A DNA stretch of 29,676 nucleotides from a virus. Location: IMG/VR virus record IMGVR_UViG_3300031951_000876, positions 1 through 29,676 of that record; one strand, given 5' to 3'. A model generated the notes under the pieces. It was not told where the DNA came from and ran no database searches. It saw only the letters and a list, made by a program, of their open reading frames with translations. Shown here piece after piece: positions 11,634-20,138 of this stretch; within the stretch, counting starts at the first letter, position 1, and the number at the start of each line of letters is the position of its first letter. The position numbers were made by a program, and so were the translations under genes.

Positions 11634-12693
11634 TTTCCCAACAAATTTAGACGATTTATCTAATCCACAAGGTACAGACTCTTTACAAGGCCATGCTCAA
11701 TTACATACAAATGTAAATGACGCAATAGAGGCGTTACAGGAAAAAGTAGGTGTTGATAATTCTAATGATGTAAATTCTTTAGATTATCGTGTCACCGCTC
11801 TTGAAGTTGCTCCTCCAAGCACTGAAGCAACATTAATATATGAGATAGTAAGTAATAATACTGGATCAGAAATTGCTAAAGGCAAGGCTGTATATGTAAG
11901 CGGAGCCGTAGGAGCCTCTGGAAAACTAAGGGTATCTCTTGCCTCAAATACAACTGAGACAACATCTACAAAAACATTTGGAATAACCAGACAAGCAATT
12001 GCAAATGCATCTGAAGGAGAAGTTGTATCAGAAGGAATACTTCAGGGAATAAATACAGTAGGCGCAAATGATGGAGACCCAGTATGGCTTGGCACTAATG
12101 GAGATCTTTTATTTGGATTAGCCAATAAACCTTCAGCTCCAGCACACCTAGTATTTCTAGGTATAGTAGTAAGAGGCGGGCAGGCAAATACAGGCTCAAT
12201 TTATGTTAAGGTACAAAACGGCTTTGAGATAGAAGAGCTTCATAATGTATCAATAACAAACCCACAAGATGGAAACATACTACAATATAACTCATCTCTT
12301 GGGGTCTGGCAAAACGTTAATCTTGATCTTGAGTACGCAAAAGATGAAGATATAGATTTAATAAATACCACATTAGGATTGGCTGGCAATAACGATATAA
12401 CTATCACAGGAATAGAGAATAAAACAACTGTAGATAGCTTTAATGCTAGTACATATAGAACAATCAAATACAGTCTACAAATATCAAAAGGTAGCGAGTA
12501 TATATCTTCTGACTACCTGCTATTGAATGATGGAACTGATATCAACGTATCTGAGTCCAATATCATATCAAATACATCAAATAACCTAGCAAATGTTACA
12601 TTTGAATCAAATGCAGGTATAATTAGTTTATGTGTTGCTCCCGTAACCACCGCTGTAACGGCAAGGTACGTTAGAACAGCACTTAAAGCTTAA
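11623..12693 (+). CDS. Tail-fibre protein with a head domain (356 aa)
   Basis: TTG start with GGAGGCGA upstream; the ends overlap by 11 nt. Residues 1-50 contain a coiled-coil-like QLHTNVNDAIEALQEKVGVD. Residues 70-200 (SNNTGSEIAKGKAVYVSG and on, ending NTGSIYVKVQNG) form a beta-barrel-like domain seen in fibre and decoration proteins that display 'AKGxxVYVSG' motifs. The C-terminal ~80 residues (YRTIKYSLQISKGSEYISSD) resemble the C-terminus of the next gene, suggesting a shared head domain. Confidence 0.6.
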   Translation: MATNFPTNLDDLSNPQGTDSLQGHAQLHTNVNDAIEALQEKVGVDNSNDVNSLDYRVTALEVAPPSTEATLIYEIVSNNTGSEIAKGKAVYVSGAVGASGKLRVSLASNTTETTSTKTFGITRQAIANASEGEVVSEGILQGINTVGANDGDPVWLGTNGDLLFGLANKPSAPAHLVFLGIVVRGGQANTGSIYVKVQNGFEIEELHNVSITNPQDGNILQYNSSLGVWQNVNLDLEYAKDEDIDLINTTLGLAGNNDITITGIENKTTVDSFNASTYRTIKYSLQISKGSEYISSDYLLLNDGTDINVSESNIISNTSNNLANVTFESNAGIISLCVAPVTTAVTARYVRTALKA

Positions 12694-12710
12694 ACAAGGG
12701 GGTTGTCAGA

Positions 12711-14279
12711 GTGGCAACAGTAAATAAAAATTTTAGAGTAAAAAATGGCCTGGTAGTTGAGGGAAGTACCGCTACCGTAAATGGCTTTGATATATTAACA
12801 AAGAAGGTCGATGATCAAAATTATATTATCGATCTTATTGGCGGTACTGCAACCTCTGCAAATGAAGCTAATAAAGTTGTTAAGCGTGATGGATCTGGCA
12901 ATTTTTCAGCTGGAACAATTACAGCTACATTTAGTGGTAATTTAACTGGTAACGTAACTGGTACAGTTTCGGATATTTCGAATCATGATACTGGAGACTT
13001 GGCAGAAGGAACAAATCTTTATTTTACAAACCAGAGAGCTCTTGATGCTACAGCGGCTGCTTACGACGCAGCAGGTGCAGCTTCAGCAGCGCAAACCGCA
13101 GCTCAAAACTATGCTGATGGTTTAGCGGTAAATTATGACGCAGCTGGCTCAGCTTCTTCAGCTCAAACCGCAGCTCAAAACTATGCTGATGGTTTAGCGG
13201 TAAATTATGACGCAGCTGGCTCAGCTTCTTCAGCTCAAACCGCAGCTCAAAACTATGCTGATGGTTTAGTAAACGGTTTAGACACAGATGATATTGAAGA
13301 AGGTGCTTCTAACCTTTACTTTACAAATGGCCGTGCAAGAAATGCAATGGGTGCAGGTACAGGATTATCTTATGATACTTCAACAGGCACATTCTCTGTA
13401 ACTGCAAACACTTATGACGCTTATGGCGCAGCTTCTGCAGCTGAAGCGGCAGCAAATAGCTATACAGATAGCGAAATTAACGCATTATCAACCACAGATA
13501 TTGAAGAGGGCACAAATCTTTATTACACAGACACTCGTGCTCGTGGTGCAGTAAGCGCTGGTTCAGGATTAAGCTATGATGGTGGAACTGGTCAATTTTC
13601 AGTAGACACATCTATTATTGCTAATAAATCATATGTTGATACAGCAATAACAAATCTTGTAGATGGAGCCCCAGGACTTCTCGATACTTTAAATGAAATT
13701 GCAGCAGCAATTAATGATGATGCAAACTTCTTTACTACAGTAACAAACAGCATTAATGGAAAGCTTTCGCTAACTGGCGGAACTTTAACTGGAGCATTAA
13801 CACTTAATTCAGATCCAGTAAATGCGCTTGAGGCAGCTACTAAGCAATATGTAGATGCAGCAGAATCTGCAGCACAATCTGCAGCGGAATCAACTGCACA
13901 AGCAGCCCTTGATGATGTGCTAGATGGTACAACTGACTTCACAGCACTTGATGTAAATTCAGTTTCTCGTCAAGTTGCAGCAACAACTGGAAATATAGCT
14001 ACAGCAGCAGCAACTACTGTTTTAAGCTGGAATAAGACAGACTATAGATCAGCTAAAATTTTGGTTAAGGCTAAGAATGGATCACATACTCATGTATCTG
14101 AGGTAATAGCTACCCTAGATACATCAGATAATATTGCTTTAAATGAATATGGAATTACAACTACAAATGGATCATTAATGACAATTGATGCAGACATTAA
14201 TAGCGGAAACGTAAGAATCCGTGTAACTCCAGCAAATAATAATACTGAAGTTATGGCACACGCCACTCTTCTTGCTTAA
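12711..14279 (+). CDS. Tail fibre with long helical and beta repeats (522 aa)
   Basis: GTG start after GGGGG. N-terminus MATVNKNFRVKNGLVVEGS is shared with the gene at 14342. The shaft holds two exact 72-bp units and one diverged unit (24 aa, YDAAGSASSAQTAAQNYADG), then repeated DIEEG(T/A)NLYFTNxRAR motifs, typical of tail fibres of cyanophage and actinophage arrays. The C-terminus from SWNKTDYRSAKILVKAKNGS is a head domain related to that of the preceding gene. Host binding is expected but unproven. Confidence 0.7.
   Translation: MATVNKNFRVKNGLVVEGSTATVNGFDILTKKVDDQNYIIDLIGGTATSANEANKVVKRDGSGNFSAGTITATFSGNLTGNVTGTVSDISNHDTGDLAEGTNLYFTNQRALDATAAAYDAAGAASAAQTAAQNYADGLAVNYDAAGSASSAQTAAQNYADGLAVNYDAAGSASSAQTAAQNYADGLVNGLDTDDIEEGASNLYFTNGRARNAMGAGTGLSYDTSTGTFSVTANTYDAYGAASAAEAAANSYTDSEINALSTTDIEEGTNLYYTDTRARGAVSAGSGLSYDGGTGQFSVDTSIIANKSYVDTAITNLVDGAPGLLDTLNEIAAAINDDANFFTTVTNSINGKLSLTGGTLTGALTLNSDPVNALEAATKQYVDAAESAAQSAAESTAQAALDDVLDGTTDFTALDVNSVSRQVAATTGNIATAAATTVLSWNKTDYRSAKILVKAKNGSHTHVSEVIATLDTSDNIALNEYGITTTNGSLMTIDADINSGNVRIRVTPANNNTEVMAHATLLA
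13053..13268 (+). repeat. 72-bp tandem repeat in the tail-fibre gene
   Basis: Three units of 24 codons: 13053-13124 (diverged), 13125-13196 and 13197-13268. The last two are identical at the DNA level. The first shares the last 38 bp and the amino-acid pattern. Identical in-frame units suggest recent duplication and possible length variation of the fibre shaft. Confidence 0.9.
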
Positions 14280-14295
14280 CAACTAAATATTAATT

Positions 14296-14316
14296 GGTGG
14301 GGGCCAGTCCCCCACC
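14296..14316 (+). terminator. GC-rich hairpin after the tail-fibre gene
   Basis: GGTGGGGG (14296-14303) and CCCCCACC (14309-14316) form a perfect 8-bp stem with loop CCAGT. The following TAAAATTT is not a strong U-tract, so it could be a weak terminator or an mRNA-stabilising element between two fibre genes. Confidence 0.4.
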
Positions 14317-14341
14317 TAAAATTTCGGGGGATATTGAACTC

Positions 14342-14662
14342 GTGGCAACATTAAATAGAGACTTTAAAGTTAAAAATAATCTAGTAGTCCAATCTGGACA
14401 GGTTACACTAGGCTCAGTGCCCCTTAGATATAATTCAGACAATAATAAATTACAAATTCAAGTCAATAATCAGTGGATAGATATATCTGACTCTAATGAC
14501 ATGGGTTTTAATGATTTAGATTTAGCCATTGACTACAATGGCTCACCAATATATTCTGTTGGTGATACGGGGATCGTTACTGAGGCTACTAAATTTGCCG
14601 ACGGCGGTTCCCCAAGTAGCTCATCATTTGCACTTACATTTGATTCGGGAGTGGTTTCCTAG
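14342..14662 (+). CDS. Short fibre-associated protein (106 aa)
   Basis: I start at GTG 14342, giving MATLNRDFKVKNNLVVQSGQ. This matches the N-terminus of the gene at 12711 (MATVNKNFRVKNGLVVEGS), whereas the longer frame from 14294 would cross the hairpin at 14296-14316. GGGGGA lies about 11 nt upstream. YNSDNNKLQIQVNNQWIDIS is the same strand pair as in the other fibre bases. The C-terminus (SSSSFALTFDSGVVS) is polar. No enzymatic feature. Confidence 0.6.
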   Translation: MATLNRDFKVKNNLVVQSGQVTLGSVPLRYNSDNNKLQIQVNNQWIDISDSNDMGFNDLDLAIDYNGSPIYSVGDTGIVTEATKFADGGSPSSSSFALTFDSGVVS

Positions 14663-14678
14663 TAAAATAAGCAAGTGG

Positions 14679-14684
14679 TATAAT
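14679..14684 (+). promoter_or_regulatory. Extended -10 promoter before the large fibre gene
   Basis: AAGTGGTATAATTC contains TGG directly before TATAAT, like the elements at 3255 and 8578. No convincing -35 is seen. A leader of about 20 nt includes AGGGG before the ATG at 14709. Confidence 0.55.
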
Positions 14685-14708
14685 TCTAATATAGGGGTAT
14701 AAAATAAA

Positions 14709-17700
14709 ATGGCAACAGTAAGAATTCAACTTAGAAGAGGAACATCTTCACAATGGGATACCGCAAACCCAACATTAGCAGCGGGCGAAATTGGTATTGA
14801 AACAGATACCAATACATTTAAATTTGGTGATGGCGTAACAGACTGGAATAGTTTAAGTTATGCGCTATCAGACACAGTAGATGATTATATACCATTATCA
14901 GAAAAAGGTGTGGCTTTAGGAGTAGCAACTCTAGATGCTAGTGGATATGTTCCAACATCACAATTACCACCATTAGCTAAAATTACAGTAAATGCAGTTG
15001 CTGATCAAGCAGCACGTTTAGCATTAACTGTTGAGCCTGGTGATATTGCAATTCAGTCAGACAACGGAACAACTTATGTACTTCAGTCATCCCCAGCATC
15101 TACAAATGCAAACTGGAAAGAGATTTCAGCTACAGCAGCCATTTCTGCAGCAGTCTCAGCTCATGAGTCAGATACAACGAATGTTCATGGAATAGGCGAC
15201 ACTTCAATATTAGTAACCACAACTGGTACTCAAACTTTAACCAACAAAACAATTACTTCTCCAGCGGGATTAGTAAAGGCAGATGTTGGACTTTCAAATG
15301 TAGATAATACATCTGATGCAGATAAGCCAGTTTCAACAGCTCAAGCAGCAGCTGATGCTGCAGTAGCATCAACCGCTGCAACAGCATTATCTAATCACGA
15401 GTCAGACACATCAAATGTTCATGGGATAGCTGATACTTCTGTATTAGTTACATTGTCTGGATCACAAACATTATTAAATAAAACATTAACATCTCCAGTA
15501 ATTAACGGACCAACTGGATTAGTAAAAGCAGACGTAGGACTTGAAAATGTTGACAACACTTCAGATGCAAATAAGCCAATTTCTACAGCAGTTCAAGGAG
15601 CCTTGGACTCCATCACCAACCAACTAGAAGCAGCAGTTGCTGGCATCAGCATTAAGGATTCAGTTCGTGTCGCATCTGATACAAATATTACTCTAAGCGG
15701 AACACAAACAGTTGACGGAGTAGCATTGTCGGTCGGAGACAGAGTTTTGGTAGCTGGACAAACAGATGCCAAAACAAACGGCGTATATGTAGTAGCTTCG
15801 GGTGCTTGGACTAGAGCAACAGATTTTGATGAGACTTCCGAAGTTAAAGAAGGAAACTTTGTTTTCGTTCAAGAAGGAACTACTAACGGTTCACATGGAT
15901 ATGTCCTTATATCAGAAGGTTCTGGAGCTGGAGAGTCCATTATATTTGGAACAGATAGCTTAAACTTTACTCAATTTACAGGCGCTAACCTTGTTATTGC
16001 TGGTACTGGATTAGTAAGAACTGGAGACAATACTTTAAGTGTAAATACTTCAGAAATAGCTACGGTAACTTATGTCGGTAACGCAATAGATGGACTAGAT
16101 CCAGATTTTGCAGCAAAGGCTAATTTAGATGGCGGAGCAACATTTACTGGAACAATTGTTCTTCCATCAACAACATCAATTGGAGATGTAAGCTCTCAAG
16201 AAATATCATATCTAGACGGTGTAACTTCTTCAATTCAAACTCAAATTACAAACTTAACAAATAACACAGCTTCTGATATTTCAGATTTGCAGACATTAAA
16301 GGCCCCACTAGAGTCACCAACATTTACTGGTACTGTAGTTTTGCCAGCTACAACAAGCATAGATAATGTTTCTGGTACAGAAATATCATATTTAAATGGA
16401 ACTACATCAAATATTCAACAACAAATTGATGCTAAGGCGCCAAGCGACGGTGCAGTATTTACGGGCACAATTAGCTTGCCACAAACAACAAGCATAGGTG
16501 CAGTTTCAGATACAGAACTTCAATATTTAAATGGAGTTACAGCAGGAATTCAGGGTCAAATTGATACTAAGTCTCCTTCTGCAAACCCAACATTTACTGG
16601 AACAGTAGTTCTTCCAGATACAACAAGTATTGGAAATGTCTCTTCAACAGAAATTGGATACTTAGATGGTGTAACCTCTAGCATTCAAAATCAAATTGAT
16701 ACAAAGGCAAGTAACTCAGCATTGTCTAGCCATGAATCAGACACAACAAATATTCATGGAATAACAGACACGTCAAAATTAGTAACTACAGATGGAGTAC
16801 AAACTCTTACAAATAAGACAATAACAAGTCCATCTGGATTAGTAAAAGCAGATGTAGGTCTTGGAAATGTTGATAATACATCTGATTTAAATAAGCCAGT
16901 CTCTAATGATACACAAACAGCTTTAGATCTTAAGGCACCAATTGCAAACCCAACATTTACTGGAACAGTATCAGGCATCACAAAGTCCATGGTTGGACTT
17001 GGAAATGTAGATAACACATCTGATGTAAATAAACCAATTTCTACAGCAACTCAAACAGCATTAGACGCTAAAGCTTCATTATCTGGTGCCACATTTACTG
17101 GATCAGTAGAAATTGATCAAAATCTTGTAGTAGATGGAAACTTAACTGTTAATGGTACAACATTTAATGCCAGCTCTACATCAATTGTTATTGAAGATAA
17201 TTTGGTTCAGCTTGCACATCAAAATGCCGCCAATACAGTAGACCTTGGTATTGTTGTAGCTTACAATGATGGTACGGCAAAACACGCAGGTATTGTTAGA
17301 GACGTTTCTGCTAATAAGTGGAAACTTTTCGAAGGTGTAACAGATGAGCCTTCCACTACTGTTAATTTTGCTCAAGGAACTTTAGACGATTTAGAGGTTG
17401 CTGATATTACAGCGTCTTCAGCAACTATTGGAAATGTTTCAAACACCGAATTGCAATATTTAGATGGGGTTACATCATCAATTCAAACTCAAATAAATAC
17501 AAAAGCTCCAACAGCATCACCAACATTTACTGGAACAGTAACCGTTTCGGCATCTGGAGTAGCATTTACAGATGGAACTCAAACAAAAGAAGGTGTTCCT
17601 TCAAGAACATACATATATGGAGCAGCTAATAGCAATGCTATAACTTCAGATACAACATTAAGCACTTTAGCATATAGAGATTCCTTAATTGAAGTAAATA

Positions 17701-17930
17701 GCTCCAGCGCAGTAACTTTAACTGTGCCACCAAATTCAACTGCAGCATTCCCAATAGGAACATCATGGGATATAGTTAGAATGGGTTCTGGCGCTGTTAC
17801 AATAGCAGCAGGATCTGGTGTTACAGTAAACGCAACACCAGGATTAAAACTAAGAGCTCAATATTCTTCTGGAACATTATTTAAGAGAGGAACGGATTCC
17901 TGGTTGTTAATCGGAGATTTAACAGCATAA
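14709..17930 (+). CDS. Large tail fibre with Mtd-type N-terminal domain (1073 aa)
   Basis: Residues 1-52 (MATVRIQLRRGTSSQW, LAAGEIGIETDTNTFKFGDG) match the N-terminal domain of major tropism determinant-type fibres (LRRGTxxxW...L..GEIGxETDT...K.GDG), which anchors the protein to the tail. The shaft is built of two repeat families: HESDT-x-NVHGI-xDTSxLVTT-TGTQTLTNKTIT with GLVKADVGLxNVDNTSD (three or more times), and FTGTVVLPxTTSIxxVSxTE with YLNGVTSxIQxQI (five times). Around 310-430 is a globular beta domain (SIKDSVRVASDTNITLSGTQ). The C-terminal ~110 residues (from SRTYIYGAANSNAI) form a beta-rich tip. Host recognition is the likely job. Confidence 0.8.
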   Translation: MATVRIQLRRGTSSQWDTANPTLAAGEIGIETDTNTFKFGDGVTDWNSLSYALSDTVDDYIPLSEKGVALGVATLDASGYVPTSQLPPLAKITVNAVADQAARLALTVEPGDIAIQSDNGTTYVLQSSPASTNANWKEISATAAISAAVSAHESDTTNVHGIGDTSILVTTTGTQTLTNKTITSPAGLVKADVGLSNVDNTSDADKPVSTAQAAADAAVASTAATALSNHESDTSNVHGIADTSVLVTLSGSQTLLNKTLTSPVINGPTGLVKADVGLENVDNTSDANKPISTAVQGALDSITNQLEAAVAGISIKDSVRVASDTNITLSGTQTVDGVALSVGDRVLVAGQTDAKTNGVYVVASGAWTRATDFDETSEVKEGNFVFVQEGTTNGSHGYVLISEGSGAGESIIFGTDSLNFTQFTGANLVIAGTGLVRTGDNTLSVNTSEIATVTYVGNAIDGLDPDFAAKANLDGGATFTGTIVLPSTTSIGDVSSQEISYLDGVTSSIQTQITNLTNNTASDISDLQTLKAPLESPTFTGTVVLPATTSIDNVSGTEISYLNGTTSNIQQQIDAKAPSDGAVFTGTISLPQTTSIGAVSDTELQYLNGVTAGIQGQIDTKSPSANPTFTGTVVLPDTTSIGNVSSTEIGYLDGVTSSIQNQIDTKASNSALSSHESDTTNIHGITDTSKLVTTDGVQTLTNKTITSPSGLVKADVGLGNVDNTSDLNKPVSNDTQTALDLKAPIANPTFTGTVSGITKSMVGLGNVDNTSDVNKPISTATQTALDAKASLSGATFTGSVEIDQNLVVDGNLTVNGTTFNASSTSIVIEDNLVQLAHQNAANTVDLGIVVAYNDGTAKHAGIVRDVSANKWKLFEGVTDEPSTTVNFAQGTLDDLEVADITASSATIGNVSNTELQYLDGVTSSIQTQINTKAPTASPTFTGTVTVSASGVAFTDGTQTKEGVPSRTYIYGAANSNAITSDTTLSTLAYRDSLIEVNSSSAVTLTVPPNSTAAFPIGTSWDIVRMGSGAVTIAAGSGVTVNATPGLKLRAQYSSGTLFKRGTDSWLLIGDLTA

Positions 17931-17946
17931 AAATAGGAGAAAAAAA

Positions 17947-19305
17947 ATGGCAATTTCTAAAAAAAGATTTGGTACGCAAAGTTCAGCACAAGATAACTTC
18001 TTAGAGCCAAATGCTGTAACAATCAGCGGAGCTACAATGGTTTCTGGTCGCCCCTATGGAAATGGAGCAATTACATTAACTTACTCCTTGCCAGCAGCCT
18101 CTCCACCAGCAACATTATATACGTTTACATCAACACCAGCAACAACAACTCAAACTTCAACAAATAATTCAACATATACTTTTACTGGACTATCTGGAGG
18201 TACAAGTTACACAATTACAATAACACCATCAAATGCAGCTGGTAATGGTGCATCCACCACAAGCTCTTCTGTAGCAATTGTAACTGTTCCACAGGCACCA
18301 TCTGCTCCAACTGCAACTGCTCAGGTTAATCAAGATTCCGTTTCTTGGTCAGCTCCAGCAAATAATGGTGGCTCGGCAATTACTGGATATACATTAAAAT
18401 CTAGTGATGGTCCAACATACAATTATAATGCTAGTACAACATCAGCAACAATTTCAGAAACTGGTGGAACTAGCCAGACATATCAAGTTTTGGCTACAAA
18501 TGCTCAGGGAAACTCGTCATATTCGGCTAGCTCTAATCAAGTTACTACACAATCGCCGTTCTTCCCATTCTTCCCACCGTTCTTCCCATACTTCCCACCG
18601 TTCTTCCCGTTCTTCCCGTACTTCCCACCGTTCTTCCCGTACTTCCCACCATTCTTCCCGTTCTTCCCATACTTCCCACCATTCTTCCCGTTCTTCCCGT
18701 ACTTCCCACCGTTCTTCCCATACTTCCCGTACTTCCCACCGTTCTTCCCGTACTTCCCATACTTCCCACCGTTCTTCCCATACTTCCCGTACTTCCCACC
18801 GTTCTTCCCATACTTCCCATTCTTCCCAGGCTTTGGACCAAAAGTTCCAGCATACAAGTGCGTATCTGTCGATACTGAAGTTTTGGCTAAAGACGGATGG
18901 AAGAAAGTAGAAAACCTTCAGGTTGGAGATAAATTAATAACAATTCATCCAGAAGATTTTAATTACGAGACACAAAGTGCAAATATAAGTTCGTCTCAAG
19001 TTAAATTTGTAGAAACTACAATTACATCTATAGAATATAGCGAAAAGATGACTTATCAGTTGAACGATTCAGAATCTAAATACTCTGGACAGCAACCAAT
19101 ATTTATCAAAGATGGAGACATCTTCTTGGCAACAACAGTAGATACAGTTCAAGAAGGTTCCATAATGCTAAAGGTTGATTCAGATGGAAATGTCTCTGAG
19201 ATTGAATTAAAGTCAATCAAGGAAATGTCAGAAACTAAGGTAGCTGATATAAAGACAGCAGAATATGGATGGCTGATCTCTAAAGATAACGTCTTAATGT
19301 TCTAA
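17947..19305 (+). CDS. FN3 / Pro-Phe-Tyr repeat / Hint-domain virion protein (452 aa)
   Basis: Residues 25-113 and 116-201 look like two fibronectin type III domains (PQAPSAPTATAQVNQDSVSW, SAITGYTL). Residues 204-294 consist almost only of P, F and Y in PFFP-YFP units. From C305 (CVSVDTEVLAKDGWKKVENL) a Hint (hedgehog/intein) domain runs to the end: a nucleophilic first cysteine, VxxLQVGDKL, and a final strand GWLISKDNVLMF that aligns with the intein end but lacks the terminal His-Asn. Cysteine autocleavage at the Hint start is possible, C-terminal splicing is not expected. No signal peptide. GGAG lies 8 nt upstream. It is followed by a terminator and then the hydroxylase cluster. Confidence 0.7.
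   Translation: MAISKKRFGTQSSAQDNFLEPNAVTISGATMVSGRPYGNGAITLTYSLPAASPPATLYTFTSTPATTTQTSTNNSTYTFTGLSGGTSYTITITPSNAAGNGASTTSSSVAIVTVPQAPSAPTATAQVNQDSVSWSAPANNGGSAITGYTLKSSDGPTYNYNASTTSATISETGGTSQTYQVLATNAQGNSSYSASSNQVTTQSPFFPFFPPFFPYFPPFFPFFPYFPPFFPYFPPFFPFFPYFPPFFPFFPYFPPFFPYFPYFPPFFPYFPYFPPFFPYFPYFPPFFPYFPFFPGFGPKVPAYKCVSVDTEVLAKDGWKKVENLQVGDKLITIHPEDFNYETQSANISSSQVKFVETTITSIEYSEKMTYQLNDSESKYSGQQPIFIKDGDIFLATTVDTVQEGSIMLKVDSDGNVSEIELKSIKEMSETKVADIKTAEYGWLISKDNVLMF
18556..18828 (+). repeat. Pyrimidine-rich Pro/Phe/Tyr-coding repeat array
   Basis: About 273 bp built from TTCTTCCCR, TACTTCCCR and an extra CCR codon. The commonest larger unit is PPFFPYFPYF or PPFFPFFPYF, 30 bp. The top strand is nearly all pyrimidine apart from wobble and the A of TAC. 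Unit order varies along the array, indicating duplication and shuffling. It encodes residues 204-294 of the Hint-domain protein. Confidence 0.9.
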
Positions 19306-19317
19306 ATTCAATATATT

Positions 19318-19354
19318 AAAATATAGGAGGGGAAACCCTCCTATATTTTATTTT
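19318..19354 (+). terminator. Strong hairpin terminator after the Hint-domain gene
   Basis: AAAATATAGGAGGG (19318-19331) pairs perfectly with CCCTCCTATATTTT (19336-19349) around a GAAA tetraloop, followed by ATTTTGGG. The A/U base of the stem would serve termination in both directions. It separates the tail-fibre operon from the hydroxylase operon. Confidence 0.8.
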
Positions 19355-19359
19355 GGGTA

Positions 19360-19388
19360 TTGAATATGTAAAAATGAAATGATATAAT
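19360..19388 (+). promoter_or_regulatory. Promoter of the hydroxylase cluster, leaderless start
   Basis: TTGAAT (19360-19365), 17 nt, TATAAT (19383-19388), preceded by TGA. The ATG at 19395 lies 6 nt after the -10, so the mRNA probably begins at or next to the start codon and has no Shine-Dalgarno. Confidence 0.65.
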
Positions 19389-19394
19389 TCAAAT

Positions 19395-20138
19395 ATGGAA
19401 TCAAAAACACAATACGACAATTCAGGAGACACCTGGCTATACAAAGATAGGTCAGAAACTGCTTCTAAAAGAATAGAAAGAGTTTTTGGAGATATAAAAG
19501 TAGAAAACCCAGGGCTCGGATTGAATATATATAAAAATGCTTTTACAAAAGATCAGATAGACAACATTATAAATGCACTAGAATCTAATGTTGGAAGCGG
19601 AGTTTATAGATGGAATGAAGCCACTGTAACAAACTCAACTACACCAATTAAAAAAGCTAGAGACTGCGTTGATTTCAAGATGAGCAGAAACTCCCTTGGC
19701 CCACGTAATGAAAAGAATGCTGCTCTGCACGATGTTTATGAAACAGTTTTTGATACTCTTAAGAAGTGCGTAGACGATTATTCTAAGTATTGGGGCATAT
19801 TTGTTAACTGGTATGAAGTTTTTAATTTTGTTAAGTATGAGGGTGAAGGAAAAGAGTTTAAGATTCATGGAGACCACGGACCAAAATATGTGTGTACAGT
19901 TTCTGCAGTAATTTATTTAAACGATGATTACGAGGGTGGCGAAATACATTTCCCAAGGCTAGACGACATTGTAATAAAACCTTCTTATGGAGACATAGCC
20001 GTATTCCCATCAAATTATATATATGAGCATGCCTCATTGCCAATAAAAAGCGGTACAAAGTATTGTGTTGTCATAATGATGGACATTAATGATTTGGGTC
20101 ATAAAGATAACCCATATGCAGTAAAGGTGGAACAGTAG
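19395..20138 (+). CDS. Prolyl-4-hydroxylase-like 2OG-Fe(II) oxygenase 1 (247 aa)
   Basis: The catalytic half carries H158-x-D160 (FKIHGDHG), the core YLNDDYEGGE (174-183), KPSYGDIAVFPS (195-206), distal H212 (YEHAS) and K222 in GTKY, where most relatives have Arg to bind 2-oxoglutarate. It would use Fe(II), O2 and 2-oxoglutarate to hydroxylate a protein or peptide. First gene of the cluster, apparently leaderless. It is most similar to the next gene (CVDFK, VKYE...GD/DHG, K instead of R). The adjacent proline-rich virion protein is a plausible substrate. Confidence 0.85.
   Translation: MESKTQYDNSGDTWLYKDRSETASKRIERVFGDIKVENPGLGLNIYKNAFTKDQIDNIINALESNVGSGVYRWNEATVTNSTTPIKKARDCVDFKMSRNSLGPRNEKNAALHDVYETVFDTLKKCVDDYSKYWGIFVNWYEVFNFVKYEGEGKEFKIHGDHGPKYVCTVSAVIYLNDDYEGGEIHFPRLDDIVIKPSYGDIAVFPSNYIYEHASLPIKSGTKYCVVIMMDINDLGHKDNPYAVKVEQ

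Noticed and set aside
14709-17930. Diversity-generating retroelement, suggested by the Mtd-type N-terminus
   Set aside because: No reverse transcriptase, no adenine-rich template repeat and no C-type lectin-like end seen here; the domain is only a fibre anchor.
18537-18857. Two long reverse-strand frames rich in Gly, Lys, Arg and Thr
   Set aside because: They are the mirror of the pyrimidine-rich repeat that encodes the Pro/Phe/Tyr tract; no Shine-Dalgarno, and they oppose a well-supported gene.
18404-18910. Frame on the plus strand rich in Ser, His and Arg (HRSSHTSHRSS)
   Set aside because: It is the +1 shadow of the same repeat array inside the FN3-Hint gene, without a good start.
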